The notes beneath the pieces are model-generated. The model did not search any database. It was not told the DNA's origin and saw only the letters and a list, made by a program, of their open reading frames with translations. Positions 7,782 to 17,186 of a DNA stretch of 64,000 nt are shown here, in pieces; the stretch's first letter is position 1, and every line of letters starts with the position of its first letter. Made by a program: the position numbers and the translations under genes. Source of the stretch: Flagellimonas meridianipacifica (GTDB taxonomy: Bacteria; Bacteroidota; Bacteroidia; Flavobacteriales; Flavobacteriaceae). The stretch covers positions 372,001-436,000 of the forward strand of contig NZ_PVYX01000002.1 in the NCBI RefSeq assembly GCF_003001695.1, given 5' to 3'.

Positions 7782-8810
7782 ATGTATATCACCATAACCG
7801 CACAAAAAACAGATGGCAATTTTTCACAAAGTGCTGCGGACTTTGTTGCCTATCTGGAAAAAGAAAATGAGCAAGTACAGCCTTTGGAGATGCAATATTT
7901 TTTTAATCAATATGGAGAACAATTCTCCGCTGAAGAAGTGACTGAAGCCATTGATAAAAATACGGCCAAATTAAAAAAACGAGAACCCAAGTTTTATTCC
8001 ATAACCGTGAGCCCAAGCGCAAGGGAGTTAAGACAAATAGAGGACAATAAAAATGCCTTAAAACAATATACCCGTGAGATAATGAAGGATTATGCTGCTT
8101 CTTTTAATCGGGAAATCAATGGTAGAACGGTAACGGTTGATGATATTTTATACTTCGCTAAAATAGAACATCAACGCACGTTTAAGGGAACGGACAAGCA
8201 AGTTCGGGAAAATCAACCCTTTGCGAATCAAATCTTGGAACTCAAGCATCAAATCCGGAGAATATCCACAGGAAAGGAAATGGGCAATATTCAAAAACTT
8301 CAACGAAAAATACGGCGATTGGAACACGAAGCTCCACATCAACAAAACGGTAAGCGTATAGTCCAGGGAATGAAGAAAGAAGGCAATCAAAGCCATATTC
8401 ATATCATCGTTAGTCGAAAAGACATTTCCAATTCGGTAAGCCTTTCTCCTGGAAGTAAATACAAAGCCTCAGAAGTAATGATGAATGGCAAAAAAGTGAA
8501 ACGGGGTTTTGACCGTGATTCCTTTTTTGCGAAAGCGGAAAAGACCTTTGACAAAACCTTTGGATATAAACGAAACTATGCAGAAAGCTATCGTTCCCGA
8601 AAAGATTTCCTGAAAAATCCAAAGCTCTATTTTTCAGTATTGATGGGGCTACCAGCCAATGAAAAAGCAGTGGCCTTTAAGATTTTGGGTAAATCGGGTG
8701 TGCCCATACTCAATATTCCCACCAATAAGGTGCAACTGGCTATTAAAACCTTCAAACGCTTAAAACGAGGTGTCGATGTTGCACTGCGTTCTGGCTCAAT
8801 TGGGATTTAA
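7782..8810 (+). CDS. Relaxase-like mobilisation protein (DUF5712/BtgB-like)
   Basis: 342 residues. The metal-binding relaxase signature H-x-H-x-x-V is seen as SHIHIIVSRKD (His at about 205 and 207), with an upstream His (AKIEHQRTF, about 130) in a Tyr-containing helix region. The C-terminus is basic. This family nicks the transferred strand at oriT. It follows the BfmA/BtgA-type gene by 41 bases and its stop overlaps the coupling-protein start (TAATG), forming a relaxosome/coupling operon. The catalytic Tyr cannot be assigned with certainty. Confidence 0.8.
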   Translation: MYITITAQKTDGNFSQSAADFVAYLEKENEQVQPLEMQYFFNQYGEQFSAEEVTEAIDKNTAKLKKREPKFYSITVSPSARELRQIEDNKNALKQYTREIMKDYAASFNREINGRTVTVDDILYFAKIEHQRTFKGTDKQVRENQPFANQILELKHQIRRISTGKEMGNIQKLQRKIRRLEHEAPHQQNGKRIVQGMKKEGNQSHIHIIVSRKDISNSVSLSPGSKYKASEVMMNGKKVKRGFDRDSFFAKAEKTFDKTFGYKRNYAESYRSRKDFLKNPKLYFSVLMGLPANEKAVAFKILGKSGVPILNIPTNKVQLAIKTFKRLKRGVDVALRSGSIGI

Positions 8811-10399
8811 TGGTGGCCATTGAATTACATATCATAGGAATATTGCTTGGGTTAGCTCTTGTGTTTTGGAGTACCCACAAGCTCTTTCGGTATGCCTTTG
8901 GCATCAATATGCTGCTAATTCTGAGTTTGATTTGGGCAGAAATACAGTTGGGCAGATACCATTTTGGTATCTCAAGAATCCTTCTGCTTTTAGGGTGTCC
9001 GTTGATGCTTTTAAATACGGTTTTATATGTTTTCTTGTCCAAAGAAAATGGTGGTACTTCCAAGAAGCGACCATTTTATGTGCAACTCAAAACAACAAAA
9101 CAGCCTGTTCACTTGGAAAACATCCGGAGGGGAATTTCCATCATAGGTTCGGCGGGTAGCGGTAAGACGGAAAGTGTGGTTTACGGCTTGTTACAACATT
9201 TTGCAAAACATCAATTCTGTGGAGTCATTCATGATTACAAGGATTTTGAAATCACCGAAATGGCGTACCCATTGTTCCATAAGGCTGGAATTGACGTATA
9301 TACTATTGCTTTTGACCAAATATACCAACGTGTCAATCCCATTGCTCCCAAGTATTTGCCCAACGAGGAAAGTGTCAACGAAGTGGCACGAGTGCTTATC
9401 GAAAATTTGTTGGAGCAGAAAGAGTCAGGAGCTTTCGGGACGAGTAAGTTCTTTAATGATGCTGCGGAAGGATTGATAGCAGGATTAATATGGAAATTAC
9501 GCTCTAAGTACAAGAAGTATTGTACGTTGCCACACCTAATAGCCATTTATCAATTGCTTGATACGGATAGTCTAATTGCCTTTCTGAGTAGCGACCAAAT
9601 CGCCAAGGCTATGGCCAGTGCATTTATTGGTGGTAAAGATTCTGACAGGCAAACTGCTGGTGTAAAGAGCACCCTGGCCAACGCGCTTAAAAAGATAAGT
9701 TCCAAACAATTGTTTATGGCGTTGAGTGCTGATGAAGTTCCTCTGAACATAAATGGGCTGGACAAACCAATGGTAGTTTCCGTGGTCAACAATCCGAAAT
9801 ATGAAACGGCATATTCACCTACAATAGCTGCTATTATCCATACCATCACCAAGCAAATGAGCGTTCGGGGCAAAAAGCATTCCTTTCTAATGATGGAAGA
9901 AGCACCTACCATTCGACTGCTCAATATGCACCGTATTCCAGCAACTTTAAGAAGCTATGACATCTGCACGGTCTACGTGATGCAGGATAAAGTACAAAAT
10001 GATATGATGTATGGTGACAAGGCGAGTCGGGCCATTCTTAGTAACCTTTCCTATCAATTCTTTGGCAAGGTCAATGACCCCGATACCGCTAAATATTATG
10101 AGCGTTTCTTTGAAATCATTAAGCGAGAAACTACGAGTATCAACCGGAGTCACAATCTTAATTTTGATACTCGAATTACTACCGGAGAACGCGAGGTGAG
10201 CAAGAATCGAGCAGCTATTTTCTTCAAACTAAAACAAGGTGAGTTTATTACCTATGCCGATGGCATGGACAAGAAAGTTCAATTCAAAACCCCAAAAATT
10301 TTAAAGGCTCGCCCTGTTCCTCAAGAGAAATATTCAGAACAAGACATTCTGGAGAATTATGAAAGGATTTTTGAAGAGGCCAGGTCGATATTTAAGTAG
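8810..10399 (+). CDS. Type IV coupling ATPase (TraG/TraD/VirD4-like)
   Basis: 529 residues. Two or three N-terminal membrane segments (about residues 8-20, 32-45, 57-76) precede the motor domain. Walker A is GSAGSGKTES (113-122), Walker B is FLMMEEAPT, and a TraM-recognition-like C-terminal part follows. It couples the relaxosome to the secretion channel and pumps DNA at the inner membrane. Translation is coupled to the relaxase gene by TAATG overlap. It lies far from the tra operon, separated by about 8 kb of cargo. Confidence 0.9.
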   Translation: MVAIELHIIGILLGLALVFWSTHKLFRYAFGINMLLILSLIWAEIQLGRYHFGISRILLLLGCPLMLLNTVLYVFLSKENGGTSKKRPFYVQLKTTKQPVHLENIRRGISIIGSAGSGKTESVVYGLLQHFAKHQFCGVIHDYKDFEITEMAYPLFHKAGIDVYTIAFDQIYQRVNPIAPKYLPNEESVNEVARVLIENLLEQKESGAFGTSKFFNDAAEGLIAGLIWKLRSKYKKYCTLPHLIAIYQLLDTDSLIAFLSSDQIAKAMASAFIGGKDSDRQTAGVKSTLANALKKISSKQLFMALSADEVPLNINGLDKPMVVSVVNNPKYETAYSPTIAAIIHTITKQMSVRGKKHSFLMMEEAPTIRLLNMHRIPATLRSYDICTVYVMQDKVQNDMMYGDKASRAILSNLSYQFFGKVNDPDTAKYYERFFEIIKRETTSINRSHNLNFDTRITTGEREVSKNRAAIFFKLKQGEFITYADGMDKKVQFKTPKILKARPVPQEKYSEQDILENYERIFEEARSIFK

Positions 10400-10473
10400 T
10401 GTAAAAATGTATGAAAGTTTCTTTTATCCCAATTAATTTTGGTATAATGTTACTTTTATAAGTGATATAACAA

Positions 10474-10483
10474 GTTGTACAGC
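10474..10483 (+). repeat. Cassette-edge motif GTTGTACAGC (left)
   Basis: GTTGTACAGC lies 10 bases before the AraC-type gene. Its near inverse GCTGTACACA lies just after the same gene at 11416-11425. The pair frames a visibly AT-rich gene and may mark the edge of a mobile cassette. Confidence 0.3.
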
Positions 10484-10492
10484 ATTTGACGA

Positions 10493-11410
10493 ATGACAGA
10501 TATTGATAAAGAAATACAAGCAGATTATAGAAATAGAATCAACCGAGTTTTTAAATTCATTGACCAAAACTTGGAATCGGATTTATCCTTGAACACAGTT
10601 TCAGAAATTGCTTTTTTCTCGCCATTTCATTTTCACCGAGTATTCAAATTCGTTACAGGAGAAACTCTAAATGGATATGTAACGCGAAAAAGAATTGAAA
10701 AGTCGGCAACCGAATTACTTCATAAAAACGGTACAACAACTGAAATAGCCCACAAATTTGGCTTTAGTGATAACTCTTCGTATTCAAGAACATTCAAAAA
10801 ATACTTTGGAGTAAGCCCAACTGAATTTAAAAAACAAAACCCAAATAGACATAGCAAGATTCGCCAACTTGAAAGCAAGAATGGACAAGAATATCCTGAC
10901 TATGAAAAATACATTTGCGTCATTAATAATCTTAAAAATTGGATAAAAATGAACGCAAAAATTGAAATTAAAGAAATGCCAAAAATGGATTTGGCTTTTG
11001 TTTCAAGTATTGGACCTCAAAATCTTGAGATGGCTTATGGAAAACTAATGCAATGGGCAACACCAAAAGGCTTGATTAATGACCAAACAAAAATGATTAC
11101 GGTTTATCATGACAGTTTTAAAGTAACAGAAGCAGATAAAGTGAGAATGAGTGCTTCAGTCCTATTGGATAAACCAATCGAAACAGAAGGAGAAATTGGA
11201 CTGACAACTATTGAATCTGGAAAATTTATTGTTGGAAGTTTTGAAATCGGTTTAAACGAATTTGAAAAGTCGTGGACTGGATTATTTGTCTGGATGAACG
11301 AAAACGGATATAAAAAAGTTGACCGAGAACCTTTTGAGATTTACCATAACAATTTTAATGAACATCCTCAAAGAAAAGCAATTGTTGACTTTTGCATACC
11401 GATTGAATAA
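10493..11410 (+). CDS. AraC family regulator with GyrI-like effector domain
   Basis: 305 residues. Two helix-turn-helix motifs of the AraC domain occupy residues 15-115 (LSLNTVSEIAFFSPFHFHRVFK and IAHKFGFSDNSSYSRTFKKYFG). A C-terminal GyrI-like small-molecule-binding domain follows (IEIKEMPKMDLAFVSSIGP, later FEIYHNN and FCIPIE near the end). This Rob/BmrR-like layout senses hydrophobic or cationic compounds and activates resistance genes. A TATAAT-containing stretch precedes it. It opens an AT-rich cargo cluster between the coupling gene and the Tra operon; its target is unknown. Confidence 0.9.
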   Translation: MTDIDKEIQADYRNRINRVFKFIDQNLESDLSLNTVSEIAFFSPFHFHRVFKFVTGETLNGYVTRKRIEKSATELLHKNGTTTEIAHKFGFSDNSSYSRTFKKYFGVSPTEFKKQNPNRHSKIRQLESKNGQEYPDYEKYICVINNLKNWIKMNAKIEIKEMPKMDLAFVSSIGPQNLEMAYGKLMQWATPKGLINDQTKMITVYHDSFKVTEADKVRMSASVLLDKPIETEGEIGLTTIESGKFIVGSFEIGLNEFEKSWTGLFVWMNENGYKKVDREPFEIYHNNFNEHPQRKAIVDFCIPIE

Positions 11411-11415
11411 AAAAC

Positions 11416-11425
11416 GCTGTACACA
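11416..11425 (+). repeat. Cassette-edge motif GCTGTACACA (right)
   Basis: Near-inverse partner of the motif at 10474-10483, placed 6 bases after the AraC-type gene stop. See the finding on cassette-like boundaries. Confidence 0.3.
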
Positions 11426-11439
11426 CAATATTTTAATAA

Positions 11440-11853
11440 ATGAAAGACATAGAAATTTTATTTGAAAACAAAATCGGGCAATTGGCTCTTATGGGAGAAA
11501 CACTTGGAAAAAACAAAATTAGTCTAGAAGGCGGTGGAGTTTTTCAAAATGGAGATTTTTCAATAGCTCACTTTTTGGTCAAGGAGGCGGTTAAAGCAAA
11601 GGCGGAGCTAGCAAAAGTCGGAATAAAGGTTACAAAAATAAATGATGTAATAATTCAGAAGCTTAGACAAGATGTACCTGGTCAATTGGGAGCGTTTTGC
11701 AAAGAATTATCTAATGCCAATGTTAATATCTTGACACAATATAGCGACCATTCTAATCAACTAATAGTCGTTGTTGACAATTACGAAAAAGCAAAAATCG
11801 TGTCCGATAAATGGATGAAAAGATGGTGGAGTAATGAAAATTATAAAGTATGA
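11440..11853 (+). CDS. ACT-domain protein
   Basis: 137 residues forming two ACT-like units. The first starts IEILFENKIGQLALMGETLGK and the second IIQKLRQDVPGQLGAFCKEL, each with the typical start-strand, N/P-G-Q-L turn and helix. ACT domains bind amino acids or other small ligands and regulate partner enzymes. No enzyme domain is attached. The gene overlaps the OsmC-like gene by 4 bases (ATGA), so the two are translated together. Confidence 0.8.
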   Translation: MKDIEILFENKIGQLALMGETLGKNKISLEGGGVFQNGDFSIAHFLVKEAVKAKAELAKVGIKVTKINDVIIQKLRQDVPGQLGAFCKELSNANVNILTQYSDHSNQLIVVVDNYEKAKIVSDKWMKRWWSNENYKV

Positions 11854-12320
11854 CAAAAAAACATAATTATAGAACAACCGTAGAATGGACTGGTAATAAA
11901 GGTAAAGGAACTTCAGGTTACAAAGAGTTCGAGAGAAGTCATATTGTATCTATCGATAAAAAGCCTGATATTTTATGCTCTTCTGACCCTGCTTTTCGAG
12001 GTGATAGAACAAAATACAATCCTGAGGAACTTTTACTTGCGTCACTATCATCTTGCCATATGCTTTGGTATTTGCATTTGTGCTCAGAATCTAAAATCAT
12101 TGTTACAGAATATTTAGATAACGCGACTGGAATTATGATTGAAACATCTAATGGTAGTGGATACTTTTTAGAGGTTACTTTAAATCCAAAAGTTGTAGTT
12201 GCTGAAAGTTCGATGATGAAAAAAGCAGTTGAATTACATAAAAAAGCTAATGAGCTTTGCTTTATTGCAAATTCAGTAAGCTTTAAAGTAAATCATTATC
12301 CGAGTTGTTCAATTGCATAA
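11850..12320 (+). CDS. OsmC/Ohr-family protein
   Basis: 156 residues with the OsmC fold signatures NPEELLLASLSSCHMLWYLHLC (first redox Cys, SSCH) and a later Cys in KKANELCFIANSV. OsmC/Ohr proteins reduce organic hydroperoxides with paired cysteines at the dimer interface. The second Cys lies in the usual ELCF position, so activity is plausible. Overlapping start with the ACT gene suggests a small detoxification unit, perhaps under the preceding AraC/GyrI regulator. Confidence 0.88.
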   Translation: MTKKHNYRTTVEWTGNKGKGTSGYKEFERSHIVSIDKKPDILCSSDPAFRGDRTKYNPEELLLASLSSCHMLWYLHLCSESKIIVTEYLDNATGIMIETSNGSGYFLEVTLNPKVVVAESSMMKKAVELHKKANELCFIANSVSFKVNHYPSCSIA

Positions 12321-12405
12321 AAAAATGTATCGCCAATAATGTATATAAATTTATTACTCTTAATACAGGAGACTTTGTTTTTAACTAATGAGCGTATAAT
12401 TCAAA

Positions 12406-13269
12406 ATGAAAATTTTTTTTAGAAGAAAAAGGGATAAGGATTTTGAAGCATTTTCAAGTGAATATTTAGAGGAAGAAAAAGAAATACTTGTGCTTACAAA
12501 TGACGAACCAAGTGTGGCAGGGAAACTACATAACTCTTGGTATGTTTCACAGTATTTTTTAGCATATTTTGACATAAATACAAATAAACTTATAAAGGGG
12601 GATGGAAGAATAAATTGGGTTTTAACGGATAAACAATATAAAGAGCACGGTACTTCATATCCTTATCATTTTAAAGGAGGAACAATCTACCACCTTAAAG
12701 TTAAAGAGTTGAAAGATAAAACAATTCCTGAAGGACGACTGGCTTCTTTTTATAATCGTTTTATGGTTGTAAAAGTTATTAAGGAAAGTTTTCAAAATAA
12801 TGAATTACTCGAAATATTGGAAGAATATAAAAAACCCGTAATAATGAGTAATGAGATATTGGGCAAGTTTGAACTTAATAAAGATTATGCAAATTTCTAC
12901 GGAGAAATTGATTGGCGAGGTAAAAAAGTTTCTGTTTCATTAGGTGTAGATATTAATGATAACGCAACCTGGACAAAAGCATTGGATAAGTTACTTTATT
13001 TGTATGACCAACAAGAAAAAATCGATTTGGATTTAAGAAAATTCTCAGGAGAAGAACTCACTTATTTAGCGAACGATTGGTTAGAAGATGAAAATGAAGA
13101 AATAACAAAAAACGATTTTATAAACAGAATGAGCCTATCTGAACTTGTTGTACACTTCGATGGAGACTTTACGGCATATTATAATGATGATAATATGTTT
13201 TATGGACATACAATAGATGTATCAGGAAATATAGAAACAGGAATTGATTCGGCTAATATTGCAGGGTGA
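12406..13269 (+). CDS. DUF2262-like protein
   Basis: 287 residues, soluble and acidic. The C-terminal half (about residues 148-285: LGKFELNKDYANFYGEIDW, then a YLYDQQEKID helix and a conserved ELTYLANDWLE segment) resembles DUF2262. The N-terminal half is a separate alpha/beta region. Function is unknown. The gene is strongly AT-rich, lies alone between cassette-like boundaries and is closed by a good terminator. Confidence 0.65.
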   Translation: MKIFFRRKRDKDFEAFSSEYLEEEKEILVLTNDEPSVAGKLHNSWYVSQYFLAYFDINTNKLIKGDGRINWVLTDKQYKEHGTSYPYHFKGGTIYHLKVKELKDKTIPEGRLASFYNRFMVVKVIKESFQNNELLEILEEYKKPVIMSNEILGKFELNKDYANFYGEIDWRGKKVSVSLGVDINDNATWTKALDKLLYLYDQQEKIDLDLRKFSGEELTYLANDWLEDENEEITKNDFINRMSLSELVVHFDGDFTAYYNDDNMFYGHTIDVSGNIETGIDSANIAG

Positions 13270-13280
13270 AAAACTACGTA

Positions 13281-13309
13281 CAACGAGGTATTTAAACAAT
13301 AGCGGTTTA
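13281..13309 (+). repeat. Cassette-end motif CAACG...AATAGCGGTTTA (copy 1)
   Basis: CAACG, an AT spacer and AATAGCGGTTTA follow the DUF2262-like gene. A close relative occurs at 18883-18908 after the ECF sigma cluster. Both follow AT-rich cargo genes directly, which suggests shared cassette ends. Confidence 0.4.
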
Positions 13310-13331
13310 GGTGCAGACCTGAACCGTTTTT
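13303..13331 (+). terminator. Intrinsic terminator after DUF2262-like gene
   Basis: CGGTTTAGGT-gcag-ACCTGAACCG followed by a run of T. The 10-bp stem has one G-U-type mismatch, a 4-base loop and a clear T tract. Confidence 0.8.
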
Positions 13332-13417
13332 GTATAAATTAAAGTATATTGTAATCCGAAAAGTGCTTGCATAAAAGTCCGCTACTTCTCATACACAAGA
13401 CCAATGATGGATAGTCT

Positions 13418-13446
13418 TGTCACACACTTAAATTTCCATCGTCTTT
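13418..13446 (+). promoter_or_regulatory. Weak member of TGTCACA promoter family
   Basis: An exact TGTCACA box at 13418-13424 lies 46 bases before the hydrolase gene. At the N16 spacing the downstream element is GTCTTT rather than ATCTAA, with CGTC one base earlier. It resembles the family described at 44-51 kb but is the poorest match. Confidence 0.25.
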
Positions 13447-13470
13447 AGAGTACTTCTAAAGATTCTACAG

Positions 13471-14349
13471 ATGAAAAAACTCTTTCTGGTCACCTTCACA
13501 GTTCTAATGATTTGTGGCTGTAAGGTGTTTTCTCAAACCGCTAAGCTAAAAGAAGTAGGCACAAGGGGTTGGTATACAACCCAAGAACCATTTGCTGCGT
13601 TCAATCCCAAACATAAGTCTGTAGAGATTTGGACACCCAAAAACATAAAAAAGCCACCGGTGATTGTGTATGCCCATGGGGGAGCTGGGTATCGAGAGGA
13701 TGACCAAGCACGTGTGGAAATGTTTCGCCGTAATGGTTTTGCCACCATCTCATTCGATGCCTATGAGATGAACGGATTGGATTGGAAATTTGTAACACGT
13801 AGAGTAACAAACACGGGTAAGCAGAACTTGATTTGGGGTGTTTTTAAGGGAGCAGTGGAATACGCTTTAAATGGAAACGATTGGGACAATCAAAACATCT
13901 TTTTCTATGGAGCATCGAATGGCGGCCGTACAGTTTTGTATGCTGGAGGTGAACTGGCAAACGAAAGAGTCAAGGGCATTATTTCGGAAGCTCCAGCAGG
14001 TTCAGGATATGAACTGGGAGATGTTACTATTCCTACCATTATTTTATTTGGGAAATTGGATACTTGGGCCGGTAAGTCTGAAACGGATTATGTTTGGACC
14101 AGAACATATCCAAATTCTCCTATATCTATTGAGAATTGGGTGCAATCACAACGCGAAAAGAAGCATCCTGTCAAATTCATTTTTTACAAGGATGCAGGGC
14201 ATTTGTTATTCGAAGGCCCACTTGAAAAGGTAGAGGTAAAACGCGGTGATACAATTGCTTTCACGGCCTACCAAGGAGCGAGTGAAGAAACACTCAAGCA
14301 ATATGAAAAAGACGTTTTGGGATTTGTGAATAACAATATGACCAATTAA
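13471..14349 (+). CDS. Exported alpha/beta hydrolase (dienelactone-hydrolase-like)
   Basis: 292 residues. A signal peptide with a possible lipobox (VLMICGC) comes first. The fold shows the oxyanion strand VYAHGGAGYRED, a nucleophile elbow GASNG (Ser), an acid candidate in FGKLDTWAG and the catalytic His in DAGHLLFEG. This is a secreted or lipid-anchored esterase/hydrolase; the substrate is unknown. It stands alone, 200 bases after a terminator and 82 bases before a beta-lactamase-like gene. Confidence 0.85.
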   Translation: MKKLFLVTFTVLMICGCKVFSQTAKLKEVGTRGWYTTQEPFAAFNPKHKSVEIWTPKNIKKPPVIVYAHGGAGYREDDQARVEMFRRNGFATISFDAYEMNGLDWKFVTRRVTNTGKQNLIWGVFKGAVEYALNGNDWDNQNIFFYGASNGGRTVLYAGGELANERVKGIISEAPAGSGYELGDVTIPTIILFGKLDTWAGKSETDYVWTRTYPNSPISIENWVQSQREKKHPVKFIFYKDAGHLLFEGPLEKVEVKRGDTIAFTAYQGASEETLKQYEKDVLGFVNNNMTN

Positions 14350-14431
14350 GGCATTACGCATCTTATTGTTTCTTACGCCAAGAGTGTGATAGGTAATTCG
14401 TAAATTAAAGGCCTGTTACGCTTTTAAAAAA

Positions 14432-16096
14432 ATGAAAAAATTAACCCTTATATGTTTTTGTTGTTTCTTTGGTTTTTCACCCTTCTACGGGGCTGCCCAA
14501 ATTCAAGAATCTCAAATAGATTTTGTCTTTAAGGAATGGAATGAAACTAATGTGCCAGGAGGGTCGGTCGGAATCGTAAAAGATGGAGAACTCATATTTT
14601 TCAAAGGATATGGATTGGCCGATTTGGAGCATGACATTCCCAATACTCCGTCAACTGTGTTCTATATCGGCTCCAATGGAAAGCAGTTTGCCGCTTTTTG
14701 TGTTTTGTTACTGGAAGAGCAGGGAAAACTAAAATTGACGGACGACATTAGACAATACCTTTCTGACTTTCCCGAGTATGAGTCTCCCATAACCATTGAA
14801 AATCTGTTGTACCACACCAGTGGAATCCGTGATTATTCATCCTTATGGGACTTACAGGGGCGAAGCTATTTCGACTTGATTACAGCTGCGGAGACTTATG
14901 AAATGCTCAAAAGACAAAGCCGTATCAATTTTCCCCCAGGAGAGGAGGTTTTATATAGCAATGGCGGGTATTTCTTATTATCCGAAATTGTTCAACGAGT
15001 TGCGGGAAAAAGCCTAAAAGATTTTGCCAAGGAGCATATTTTTGACCCACTTGGCATGGAGCATACCTTATTTCTCGACAATCATAAAGACCTTATCAAA
15101 AACCGGGCTTTCGGTTATTACAAAAGGGCCGATGGTGGTTTTGATAATGCTATACGAAGGTTTGAACTTGTGGGCTCTGGTGGGGTGTACTCCACGGTAT
15201 TGGACCTTTATAAGTGGGACCAGAATTTTTACAACAATAAGTTAGGTGAAGGAGGACAAAAAATCATCAACAAGTTGCTTAAGGTGGGGCGATTGAATAA
15301 TGGCGGGTCAACCGGAGAATCGGCAGGGATTCAGGTAGATACCTACAAAGGTATTACCGAAGTCAGTCATGGAGGTTCCCACGGTGGGTTTAGAACGCAG
15401 ATAATGCGATTTCCTGACCAAAACTTTTCTGTTATAGTGTTGTCGAATAGGTCTGATACCAACTATAATACTAAGGCCAGAGAGATAGCAGATTTATATC
15501 TAGAGGAGCATTATTTGAGTGAAAGCGAAACGCGGAAAGCAAAGTCTTTCTTAGACTTGAAATCGAACAAGCTTTCCAAATTTGTTGGCGATTATATTGA
15601 TGAATATTCAGGGCGTGTCCGCTCCATTGAAATGAGCAATGACACTTTGTTCTATGTTCGGTCTGAAAATAGAAAGGATAAACTTGTACCATTTAGCCAA
15701 ACTGATTTTGAAATAGTGAGCAGGGGTAACGGACAATTCGGTATTGCTTTCGAAAAGGTCGAACAGGGCAGACAAGCTTTTAGATTTGTCAATGATGGAA
15801 GAAAGACCACGCTATTTAAAAGATTCGAGCCCAGAGTTTATGCTGCAGATGAATTACAGCCTTTTGAAGGGAACTATTACAGTAAAGACTTGAATGTCAC
15901 CTACGATATAAAGATTCAGAATGAAGAATTAACCTTGTTCATCAACCATAACAAAATGAGTACTCTAAAGCCAATTGCTAAGGGCACGTTTGTAAGCAGT
16001 AATGCCGATTTTGGGGTATTCTTCTTTGCAGATGATAAAAAACATCTGAAGGTCAATGCCTCGAGAATTAAGGATGTGGAATTTGAAAGGATTTAA
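14432..16096 (+). CDS. Class C beta-lactamase-like serine hydrolase
   Basis: 554 residues with a signal peptide. Motifs of the penicillin-binding/beta-lactamase class C fold are present: S-x-x-K as GSNGKQFAAF, Y-x-N as YSNGGYFLL, and the third box as SHGGSHGGF. A C-terminal beta-rich domain of about 180 residues follows, as in many Bacteroidota esterase-type members. It more likely hydrolyses esters or peptides in the periplasm than confers drug resistance. Confidence 0.9.
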   Translation: MKKLTLICFCCFFGFSPFYGAAQIQESQIDFVFKEWNETNVPGGSVGIVKDGELIFFKGYGLADLEHDIPNTPSTVFYIGSNGKQFAAFCVLLLEEQGKLKLTDDIRQYLSDFPEYESPITIENLLYHTSGIRDYSSLWDLQGRSYFDLITAAETYEMLKRQSRINFPPGEEVLYSNGGYFLLSEIVQRVAGKSLKDFAKEHIFDPLGMEHTLFLDNHKDLIKNRAFGYYKRADGGFDNAIRRFELVGSGGVYSTVLDLYKWDQNFYNNKLGEGGQKIINKLLKVGRLNNGGSTGESAGIQVDTYKGITEVSHGGSHGGFRTQIMRFPDQNFSVIVLSNRSDTNYNTKAREIADLYLEEHYLSESETRKAKSFLDLKSNKLSKFVGDYIDEYSGRVRSIEMSNDTLFYVRSENRKDKLVPFSQTDFEIVSRGNGQFGIAFEKVEQGRQAFRFVNDGRKTTLFKRFEPRVYAADELQPFEGNYYSKDLNVTYDIKIQNEELTLFINHNKMSTLKPIAKGTFVSSNADFGVFFFADDKKHLKVNASRIKDVEFERI

Positions 16097-16139
16097 TATT
16101 AGAACACATAATCCCTTAAAGTGGGGTTAGATAAGCTTC

Positions 16140-16574
16140 ATGACCATGATAAAAATTATAAGAGAGAATAAACTCTTGATTTTCTTGACTGTGCTCGTTA
16201 CTTTGGGAGTCCTGGTTTTTAATGTGTTCCATTATTCTACCAGCTATGGAATCGTTGAAATTAACAATGTAAACTCGCTATTGTTAGTGCCTTTCATCTT
16301 GTTGGTATGTGGGCTAGGAATGGTATTGGGCACGACCAAGAATACCGATGAAATCGAAAACGCCTATCAAAACCAGCTGTCGGAACGTGAACAGCAGGTT
16401 ATCGAGCTTATTTGTTTAGGCAAAAAGAATCAGGATATAGCAAATGAACTATTTGTTGATATTACAACAATTAAGACGCATATCAACCGAATTTACAAAA
16501 AGACCGGTGTGAAAAATCGTAGGGAGTTGAAATTCTATGGCAAGAGGGTACTACAAAAGAGTGGAAACCAATAA
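16140..16574 (+). CDS. Membrane-anchored LuxR-type regulator
   Basis: 144 residues. Two hydrophobic helices (about residues 13-30 and 47-66) precede a LuxR/GerE helix-turn-helix (LSEREQQVIELICLGKKNQDIANELFVDITTIKTHINRIYKKTGV). There is no receiver domain, so DNA binding is tied to the membrane. It follows the beta-lactamase-like gene by 43 bases and may regulate it. Confidence 0.85.
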   Translation: MTMIKIIRENKLLIFLTVLVTLGVLVFNVFHYSTSYGIVEINNVNSLLLVPFILLVCGLGMVLGTTKNTDEIENAYQNQLSEREQQVIELICLGKKNQDIANELFVDITTIKTHINRIYKKTGVKNRRELKFYGKRVLQKSGNQ

Positions 16575-16652
16575 ATCCACCCTTTTTTCCAACCGTTTTT
16601 AATTGAGAATTACCATTTTGTCCGTGAATTTTGTAGAAAATCAAAATACAAA

Positions 16653-17186
16653 ATGGAAAAATTAAAAACACCTATTGTTTACGGATTTGTAGTTGCACTC
16701 GCCGGAAGCATTTTAATGCTGACACTTTTAGCACTCAAATTACTTGGCCCCAAGGCTATCGCTCTGGAAAATGAAATGACCGGAGGAACCATCCTCTTCT
16801 TAATGTTATACCTTTTATTGCTTTTCGCCATTTACTTTGCCATCAAGAAGAGAAAAGATGTTCTAGGGAGAGGCATCCAATTCAAGGAAGCCCTGATTCA
16901 AGGATTTGTGGTTAGCTTATCTACAGCAGTATTCAGTGTTGTTTTTACAATTGTTTTTTACGAATTGCTGTATCCATCTTATGTGGCTGACACTATTGAG
17001 GCACTTAGGCTGAAAATGGAAAGTTCTGGTGTTCCTGTAGAGAAGCTAAACGCTAAACTGGAGGAAAAAGAGGCATATTTAAGTACTTCAACGCAAAGTA
17101 TGTTCTCCTTTATTGGAAACCTTATAACAGGAGGAGCTTTTACATTGTTGTTAAGCTTCTTTCTAAAAACAAGTAAAGAAAGATGA
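16653..17186 (+). CDS. DUF4199 membrane protein
   Basis: 177 residues with four predicted transmembrane helices (about 8-28, 45-64, 83-105, 148-168) and a charged extramembrane helix between the third and fourth. This matches DUF4199 proteins, a Bacteroidota family of unknown function. It overlaps the following gene by 4 bases (ATGA). Confidence 0.8.
   Translation: MEKLKTPIVYGFVVALAGSILMLTLLALKLLGPKAIALENEMTGGTILFLMLYLLLLFAIYFAIKKRKDVLGRGIQFKEALIQGFVVSLSTAVFSVVFTIVFYELLYPSYVADTIEALRLKMESSGVPVEKLNAKLEEKEAYLSTSTQSMFSFIGNLITGGAFTLLLSFFLKTSKER

Noticed and set aside
14432..16096. Antibiotic-resistance beta-lactamase
   Set aside because: It has the class C fold motifs but a long C-terminal domain and length typical of Bacteroidota esterase-like members; resistance cannot be claimed from sequence.
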